Below are positions 16,108 through 21,252 of a DNA stretch of 21,252 bases, piece by piece (the first letter of the stretch is position 1; every line of letters starts with the position of its first letter). This DNA is from an uncultured Eubacteriales bacterium (lineage in GTDB: Bacteria; Bacillota; Clostridia; UBA1381). The notes under the pieces are model-generated. The model did not search any database. It had not been told where the DNA came from and saw only the letters and a program-made list of their open reading frames with translations. Location: positions 1-21,252 of the forward strand of contig CAJKHT010000049.1 of NCBI GenBank assembly GCA_905199755.1, written 5' to 3'. Both the position numbers and the translations under genes were made by a program.

Positions 16108-18726
16108 TTATTGCTCATAAATAACAAGTAAATTTGGATACTCCCACTCCTGTGAAATAAATACCTTTGAACAGTTATCGCCGGCCGTTTTGTAGTCTAT
16201 AATATCTCCTCCTGTTGCCCTTTCAACTGTTGTTTTTCCGTTTCTGCCGGGAGAAACCTTATACATAGACACAAAATCAGCAAGACTGAATGTCTCTATT
16301 TCATCTATTGTGGGGGAACCGTCCTTGGTAATATCCTTCCATGTTACATTTACATATCCTTTTTCCACCGAGTAGACCGTACCATATATATAATGATAAT
16401 GTGCCCGTATAAACTGATATGCACTGCCTGCCGGAAAGAAGTTCTCGCTGTAATCGTAAATCATTGCAACTTCATTCGCCGTGTTCTCCGAATACTTAAT
16501 TGCTACAATATCACCTGTTTCAACTTCATACTGCGGATTTTGAGATGTATCATACGGATACGGATTTGCCAAATCCTCTTCCATAAGAAAATCCTGTGAC
16601 AAATACTTTGATCTGAACGAAATCCCCTTTGCAGGCTCCTGCTCATCGTCTAACGTATCCACCGCATCGGCAATTACCCCTATTGTTTCATCTCCGCCTC
16701 CGCCTTTTATATTTTTATCCTCGGTAAAGATAACTTTGGCATAGAATTGGCTTTCATCATCCGAATATGCCTGCATTGTAAACTCGGTATCATTCGGTAT
16801 TTCAGAAACGTGTTTTACACGATAATCTTTCAAATCGTCTCCCGGGATTACAAAAATAAGAGTATCGGCGCCTGCATTGAATTTACCCGCAAAATTATGC
16901 ATCTGGCTGAGGTAACGGGTTGTACCCGAATAAATAACGCGTAAGCTGTTTTCATCCTCGGAATTTTTCGGCAATGCCGTCATATCAAACGCGCTGTTGT
17001 ATGATGTATCAATTTCGCTTATCTCATTTTTTGCGTTGAATTTGTATCGGATAATCTGTCTGATACTTTCGTTTTTATTCAAAAGTTTTACAACCTCTTC
17101 CGGTTTTTTACCCGATACCCCGTCTGTTTTAACTTTTTTTGCAAGCGGATAGATCACTGCTTTTCCGTTTGAATCAAATATTCTCATCATTGTAGCACTA
17201 TATGTTTCATCCTCATAAGCCGTCAGGACATATCCGTAATTATATGCCGCATCCCCATCCGAAATGTTACATACCAAGCCCTCACTGTCAAGACTGAACA
17301 CACCGCTTTTTCCTATGTATAAATCCGAACTGTTCTCTAATTTCTTAAAAAGCTTATATTTTACTCCGTCAATGTAAATTTCGCTGTCTGATCCGTTCTT
17401 TGATACACTTGTAATTTTTCCACGGACAGTTCTTGTGCTGTATATTATTTCCGCCTTTGAACCGCTCTCGTTTATTTTCACACGGATAACCGAATCTGAC
17501 GGTATGTCATCAAAGCCTGCGGCAACACCATCCGCATTTTTTACCGTAATATCCTCATCTGCAATTTTTGAAAAATCAAGAATACTTCCGTTGGAGTTTT
17601 TATAATAAATTTTCTTATTTTCCGCATCAATGTAGCTCGTACAGTAAATATCATAACTGTCTATGACAACCACATCGTAACTGCTGTCATTACCATTGTT
17701 TATAAGTGTTATTTTTCCATACTCCGGGCACATATCCTCCTCCGTCAAATGTTCTGCCGGAGATCCGTTATAAATAATATAACAATCCTGAGCAAGAGTA
17801 TATTTCTTTTCTTTATTTTCTTCCGTATATACGGTGTACACCTTGCCGCTGTAACCCGATATATCCGAATCGGCAAATTCTGCCTTATTGGTGTTTTTCT
17901 CTGTAATGCAAATTACTTTATCATCACTGTTTGCATAAAATTCAACAGAACAACCGATAAATTTGCTGCAATCAAAATCCACCGTATAGACCGTTTTGTC
18001 TATTGTAACAGTACCCTCTTTCTCAACACCGTTTTCAGTAATTGAAATATTCTGCGCTGCCGTTACAATTCCTTTATACTTCTCTGTGTCAAACTGACTC
18101 TTGAGCCAAGATGTATCACTGACTTCATAATCACCGTCACCGTTTTTCTTCATTATGCCGTCTGCAGTAAGAGCATTTACAACCAACTGAGAAAGCATAA
18201 AGTATGTAATCGGAGCATCATTGGCAACAGATATATCCTTTGTGAGGTTGATTTGCCGCGCACAGTCAACATATCCGTTCGGGTAACCGCCGTAAGTTTC
18301 CGCCAAGAAATCACATTTCAGTGCCATTACAATCACCTTTACCGCTTGGGCAAATGTAACATTATCATTCGGGCGAAAGCTTCCGTCATCATGTCCGATC
18401 ATGTACCCCAGCTGATACATTCCGTATATTGGGTTTGTTTTATCCGGAACATCCGTAAATACTTTATCTGAAGCCGTAAACGAATCATCGTTATATCCCA
18501 AAAATCTCAATATAATTGCCGCAAAATCGCTTCGCGTTATTGTTGTTGCCGCTTTTCTTCCGCTTTCCATTATTCCCAGCCCGGTAAGCAGCATAGTATT
18601 TTCTTCAAATCGTTTCATATCGTTTTGTGTATATGTATCACTTGCATTTGCCGCCGGCACAACACACAACGATATTAAGAAAGTTACTATCAGTGTAACA
18701 GCAGATATTCGCTTTATATATCTCAT
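16108..18726 (-). CDS. Surface protein with N-terminal SLH repeats and a long uncharacterised beta-rich region
   Basis: 872 aa. The signal peptide is 1-28 (ending AANA). Three SLH repeats follow: about 40-80 (ITRSDFAAIILRFLG), 88-138 (FTDVP, GMYQLGYMIGHDDGSFRPN, TFAQAVKVIVMAL) and a weaker one at 140-192 (YVDCARQINLT). These bind pyruvylated secondary cell-wall polymers and anchor the protein. Residues about 200-872 are rich in beta-strand-like alternation and acidic residues, with no catalytic signature I recognise. ATG 18726 overlaps the preceding stop by one base (TAATG), and an AAGGA sequence lies about 10 nt upstream. Its position between another SLH protein and a large secreted enzyme suggests a surface scaffold or glycan-binding role, which is inference. 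Confidence 0.85.
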   Translation of the reverse strand: MRYIKRISAVTLIVTFLISLCVVPAANASDTYTQNDMKRFEENTMLLTGLGIMESGRKAATTITRSDFAAIILRFLGYNDDSFTASDKVFTDVPDKTNPIYGMYQLGYMIGHDDGSFRPNDNVTFAQAVKVIVMALKCDFLAETYGGYPNGYVDCARQINLTKDISVANDAPITYFMLSQLVVNALTADGIMKKNGDGDYEVSDTSWLKSQFDTEKYKGIVTAAQNISITENGVEKEGTVTIDKTVYTVDFDCSKFIGCSVEFYANSDDKVICITEKNTNKAEFADSDISGYSGKVYTVYTEENKEKKYTLAQDCYIIYNGSPAEHLTEEDMCPEYGKITLINNGNDSSYDVVVIDSYDIYCTSYIDAENKKIYYKNSNGSILDFSKIADEDITVKNADGVAAGFDDIPSDSVIRVKINESGSKAEIIYSTRTVRGKITSVSKNGSDSEIYIDGVKYKLFKKLENSSDLYIGKSGVFSLDSEGLVCNISDGDAAYNYGYVLTAYEDETYSATMMRIFDSNGKAVIYPLAKKVKTDGVSGKKPEEVVKLLNKNESIRQIIRYKFNAKNEISEIDTSYNSAFDMTALPKNSEDENSLRVIYSGTTRYLSQMHNFAGKFNAGADTLIFVIPGDDLKDYRVKHVSEIPNDTEFTMQAYSDDESQFYAKVIFTEDKNIKGGGGDETIGVIADAVDTLDDEQEPAKGISFRSKYLSQDFLMEEDLANPYPYDTSQNPQYEVETGDIVAIKYSENTANEVAMIYDYSENFFPAGSAYQFIRAHYHYIYGTVYSVEKGYVNVTWKDITKDGSPTIDEIETFSLADFVSMYKVSPGRNGKTTVERATGGDIIDYKTAGDNCSKVFISQEWEYPNLLVIYEQ

Positions 18727-20999
18727 TATAGGCTCATCCTTTCCATAACTCTGTTTATTATCACAGCAGCTTCTGCGCGTGTAAGTGTATTCTTCGGTCT
18801 GAATGAATTATCGGCATAACCCTCTATAATTCCCATTTCGGTAAGTGAGTTGACTGCATTTTTTGCATAATCCGATATCTCAGCATCGTCTGAAAAGTCG
18901 CTGTCATATTCACTGTCATCAGAGCATATTATTCTTGCCAGCATAACCGATGCATCCTGACGGCTGATTGCCTGTCCGACTCCGAAAACACCACCATAAC
19001 CTTCAACTATTCCCGCTTCGAATGCAGCACTGATATATGTGCTGTACCATGCATCTGACGGTACATCCTCAAACTCGGCTTTTTTATTTGCGGAAAGTTT
19101 AAATACACCCGCAATCATCTTTACAAATTCTTCTCTGGTTATCTGCCTTGCCGGAACGTAATTACCGTTTTCTCCATTAACAACCGCTTTATGATATAAA
19201 TTGTCTATTGCAGGTTTTGCCCATTCATACTCCATTAGATCATTGAATGTCTGTTTATTAATCTGATCCTGCTGTGTTTTATCATTATTTGAATCATTGT
19301 CCGGCTTAACGGTGGGTTTATTGTCCTGTTCTTTTTCGGAAGTAACTAGAGTAATTGGAGTAACTGGAGTGCCCGATATAATTGTTCCGCCGCCTCCGCC
19401 GCCTCCGGTCTTTGTCGGTTTCTTATCTTTGTCGTCCTTTTCGTTTGCTTTCTGAGTTTTTACGGCATTGTCGAATGCTGTTTTCAGTGCCGCAAATGAA
19501 TCAAAGCTTTTTTCAGTCAGTTGCCTGTATGCAGCTGCCTGATCACTGAGAGCATTTACCTCAGTCAAATCTATTCCTATTAAATCCGCAGAAGTCTCCA
19601 ATATGTCTCTTACGTCACCCCATGCAACCGCATGTGCAATAGATCTGAGAATAAGATTCTTTTCAAATGCATTCCTGACATCTTCAAAAGTTTCTATATT
19701 TTCCCTGCTCATATATTTTGCAATATCGACTTTTACCACATCCGATGCAGACTCATAATTTTTATAAGATGAAAGGTCTTTAAAATGAATGTACTCATCA
19801 TATTTTTCTATCGCACCCAACCACTGCTCGTCTGTCATATACTTCACACGCACTCTGACTGCTTGTTCATTCATTTGTTCTTCCAGTTCTTCCTTGCTTT
19901 GAGCTGAATTTCCCAGCATACCCAAATAAAATTCCTCCAAATGTATATCATCATTAAGAAGTTCGGTATAGTGCTGCGCTGATAAACTTAGCAGTTCCAA
20001 ATTATCTTCAAGTAATGATTCCAAAGCTTCGGCATCATTTCCCAGTCTCGCTGTATTGATTTTTTTCAATATCTGCTCTGCATAATCAGCTGTTACGTAT
20101 ACAACACGCTTTTTGAAGGTTCCGTTTAAACGCGAGCCTGAAAACGTTATATAATATACCGTAGGTGCTTCAAGTGCTGATGATATTGAAAATGAATGTG
20201 TGAACGTACCGTTCAGCTTAGCGCTTATTTTTTTTGAATAATCAACGTTTCCGTTTTCTGCGTTGACCGCCTGCACAGTCATATTGCCACTCTTGCCATA
20301 CATATTACCGCTGATATTTATTTTTCCGTCTGCCGCATCAACACTGCATTCGAATTTTTCAAAACTTATTGAATCTATGCAGACAACACCATCTCCGTCG
20401 GACGGAACAAATCTTATCCCGCTTATATTTCCTTTCCAGCCGGTATTCGTTTCAGTGTCAATAATATATGTACCGTCCCCATCACTTATTGGAAATACAT
20501 AACTGTTTTCCTCGGTATACTCCGCATTATTATCGGTTACAAAATAAAGTCTGCCCTCTGTTCCCGGTGTCTGATTTTTATATTTAATCTGAATCTGCGG
20601 TATTAAAGCTGCCTCCACCGAAAAACCGTCATCGGATGTAATGAATGATTGACTTCCCAAAACCCTTGCCCACAGTTCGCTTTGATATATCACAGCATCG
20701 GAAATACCATCACCGGAATTAAAACCGTATTTTAAGGCATTAAAATCATATACGCGCCTCGTCACATCTTCGGTATATGCATCGGTACCGTCCGCGCTCG
20801 GTACTGACGGATAAAAATCCTCCTGTTTACCGTCCGTATCGTATTCCGGCAAATCCGAGGTTTCTTGTTCACTATCTACATCATAGATTACATATGGTTT
20901 ATTCTCATTAAATTCAGTCTCCTCCGGCAAATTTTCTCCGTAGCATATTCCTGAACTCCACATACTCAGCGCCATAACTACGCAAAAAAGTCTTTTCAT
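18726..20999 (-). CDS. Surface protein with C-terminal SLH repeats, CBM-like N-terminus and helical middle
   Basis: 757 aa. The signal peptide is about 1-21 (MKRLFCVVMALSMWSSGICYG). Residues about 80-217 form a beta-sandwich resembling a carbohydrate-binding module (VYDFNALKYGF to CIDSISFEKF), and about 219-303 an Ig-like domain. About 304-516 is largely helical and of unknown function. A seven-glycine stretch (about 532-538) and a Pro/Thr/Asp-rich linker lead to three SLH repeats at about 587-757 (REEFVKMIAGVF, FEDVPSDAWYSTYISAAFEAGIV, FRPKNTLTRAEAAVIINRVM). It should be anchored to the cell wall. ATG 20999 is chosen over ATG 21017 because the GGAGG at 21013-21009 sits 9 nt before it and would lie inside the longer frame. 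This is the first gene of operon 1 and is likely translationally coupled to the next SLH gene. Confidence 0.87.
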   Translation of the reverse strand: MKRLFCVVMALSMWSSGICYGENLPEETEFNENKPYVIYDVDSEQETSDLPEYDTDGKQEDFYPSVPSADGTDAYTEDVTRRVYDFNALKYGFNSGDGISDAVIYQSELWARVLGSQSFITSDDGFSVEAALIPQIQIKYKNQTPGTEGRLYFVTDNNAEYTEENSYVFPISDGDGTYIIDTETNTGWKGNISGIRFVPSDGDGVVCIDSISFEKFECSVDAADGKINISGNMYGKSGNMTVQAVNAENGNVDYSKKISAKLNGTFTHSFSISSALEAPTVYYITFSGSRLNGTFKKRVVYVTADYAEQILKKINTARLGNDAEALESLLEDNLELLSLSAQHYTELLNDDIHLEEFYLGMLGNSAQSKEELEEQMNEQAVRVRVKYMTDEQWLGAIEKYDEYIHFKDLSSYKNYESASDVVKVDIAKYMSRENIETFEDVRNAFEKNLILRSIAHAVAWGDVRDILETSADLIGIDLTEVNALSDQAAAYRQLTEKSFDSFAALKTAFDNAVKTQKANEKDDKDKKPTKTGGGGGGGTIISGTPVTPITLVTSEKEQDNKPTVKPDNDSNNDKTQQDQINKQTFNDLMEYEWAKPAIDNLYHKAVVNGENGNYVPARQITREEFVKMIAGVFKLSANKKAEFEDVPSDAWYSTYISAAFEAGIVEGYGGVFGVGQAISRQDASVMLARIICSDDSEYDSDFSDDAEISDYAKNAVNSLTEMGIIEGYADNSFRPKNTLTRAEAAVIINRVMERMSL

Positions 21000-21048
21000 A
21001 ATATACTTCCTCCGCATCTAAACAATAGGTATAATTACTCATACTTTA

Positions 21049-21077
21049 ATTTTACTTGAAAACATAGCTATTTTCAA
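21049..21077 (-). promoter_or_regulatory. Promoter of operon 1 (sigma-A type)
   Basis: Minus strand: -35 TTGAAA at 21077-21072, 17-bp spacer, -10 TAAAAT at 21054-21049. Transcription would start near 21042, about 43 nt before ATG 20999. Both boxes are one mismatch from consensus. Confidence 0.75.
21056..21077. promoter_or_regulatory. Inverted repeat covering the -35 and spacer of the operon 1 promoter (candidate operator)
   Basis: A perfect 7-bp inverted repeat, TTGAAAA-N8-TTTTCAA, occupies the -35 box and the whole spacer. A dimeric repressor bound here would block RNA polymerase. The operon 2 promoter lacks this palindrome. It could also be chance in AT-rich DNA. Confidence 0.45.
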
Positions 21078-21104
21078 TAGTCTAAATCTTGTATTTTATG
21101 TCTT
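21072..21104 (-). promoter_or_regulatory. Upstream regulator site at the operon 1 promoter, shared with operon 2
   Basis: AAGAC at 21104-21100 and GAC at 21082-21080 lead into TATTGAAA, so the GAC triplets are 20 bp apart and the second sits 2 bp before -35. The same geometry and 24 of 33 bases occur at 9581-9549, which suggests one regulator for both operons. Confidence 0.6.
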
Positions 21105-21252
21105 ATGTTTATTTGTTTATTTACTGTGAAATGGTTTTGTTTTTGGTTTTATTGTCTGCATATTAGAACATAAGCATTCTGATTTATAATTTTTTCTTAA
21201 AAGTATAGACAATTTTTTTAAGTTATATTATAATAATAAATAATAATTAATT

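Larger units (their letters stand above)
21000..21252 (-). other. AT-rich upstream region of operon 1, no gene
   Basis: About 250 bp to the right edge with no credible coding frame on either strand. It holds the operon 1 promoter and regulator sites, the first gene's ribosome-binding site (21009-21013), and a second, weaker promoter-like pair further upstream: TTGTCT 21212-21207, 17 bp, TTATAA 21189-21184, also minus strand. Confidence 0.7.

Noticed and set aside
20139..20152. A cre-like TGAAAACGTTATAT
   Set aside because: It is deep inside the first SLH gene and lacks the terminal CA. Position and match are both poor.
21194..21220. A CTTAAAA / TTTTAAG inverted repeat near the right edge as a terminator
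   Set aside because: The arms are only A/T plus one G-C pair, with a 13-nt loop and no U-run on either strand.

Overview
The window looks like part of a Gram-positive polysaccharide-utilisation locus from a low-G+C, SLH-bearing anaerobic member of the Clostridia (Bacillota). The reasons are AT-rich intergenic DNA, strong AGGAGG-type ribosome-binding sites, TTG and GTG starts, SLH-domain surface proteins, a copper-amine-oxidase-N 'stalk' domain, and an LplA/LplB/LplC-type sugar ABC importer with no ATPase of its own. Gut pectin degraders with many SLH proteins, such as Monoglobus relatives, would fit. The genus is a guess from architecture only. Every gene I can support lies on the minus strand, so transcription runs from high to low coordinates.

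Unit 1 (about 21077 down to 9623). A sigma-A-like promoter (TTGAAA-17-TAAAAT) drives four secreted proteins. These are an SLH protein with C-terminal SLH repeats (18726-20999), an SLH protein with N-terminal SLH repeats (16108-18726), a 1373-aa multimodular enzyme with a GH99/WbsX-like catalytic domain and a TTG start (11953-16074), and a 753-aa protein made of two copies of an aromatic-rich module that I do not recognise (9679-11940). A clear intrinsic terminator (9623-9664) ends this unit.

Unit 2 (about 9554 down past the left edge). A second promoter (TTGAAA-17-TATACT) drives a 1081-aa secreted paralogue with three copies of the same module (6222-9467). It is followed by an SGNH-type hydrolase (5566-6225) whose GTG start overlaps the upstream stop directly behind a run of nine A. 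Next come a lipoprotein solute-binding protein, two permeases, a cytoplasmic GH1 beta-glycosidase and the first 222 codons of an alpha-L-rhamnosidase-like (GH78) protein that runs off the left edge.

Working model (inference): surface-displayed SLH proteins, the GH99-like enzyme, the modular binding proteins and possibly an exported esterase capture and trim a rhamnose-containing glycan. The importer takes in the oligosaccharides, probably using a shared ATPase encoded elsewhere, and GH1 plus the rhamnosidase finish them in the cytoplasm. The two promoters share 24 of 33 positions upstream of and including their -35 boxes, which ties both units to one regulator not encoded in the window.

The most unusual points are the undescribed five-copy module with swapped order in adjacent paralogues, the A9 slippage/fusion candidate between the modular protein and the SGNH hydrolase, and the matched promoter architecture. 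I found no RNA genes, insertion sequences, CRISPR arrays or phage genes.
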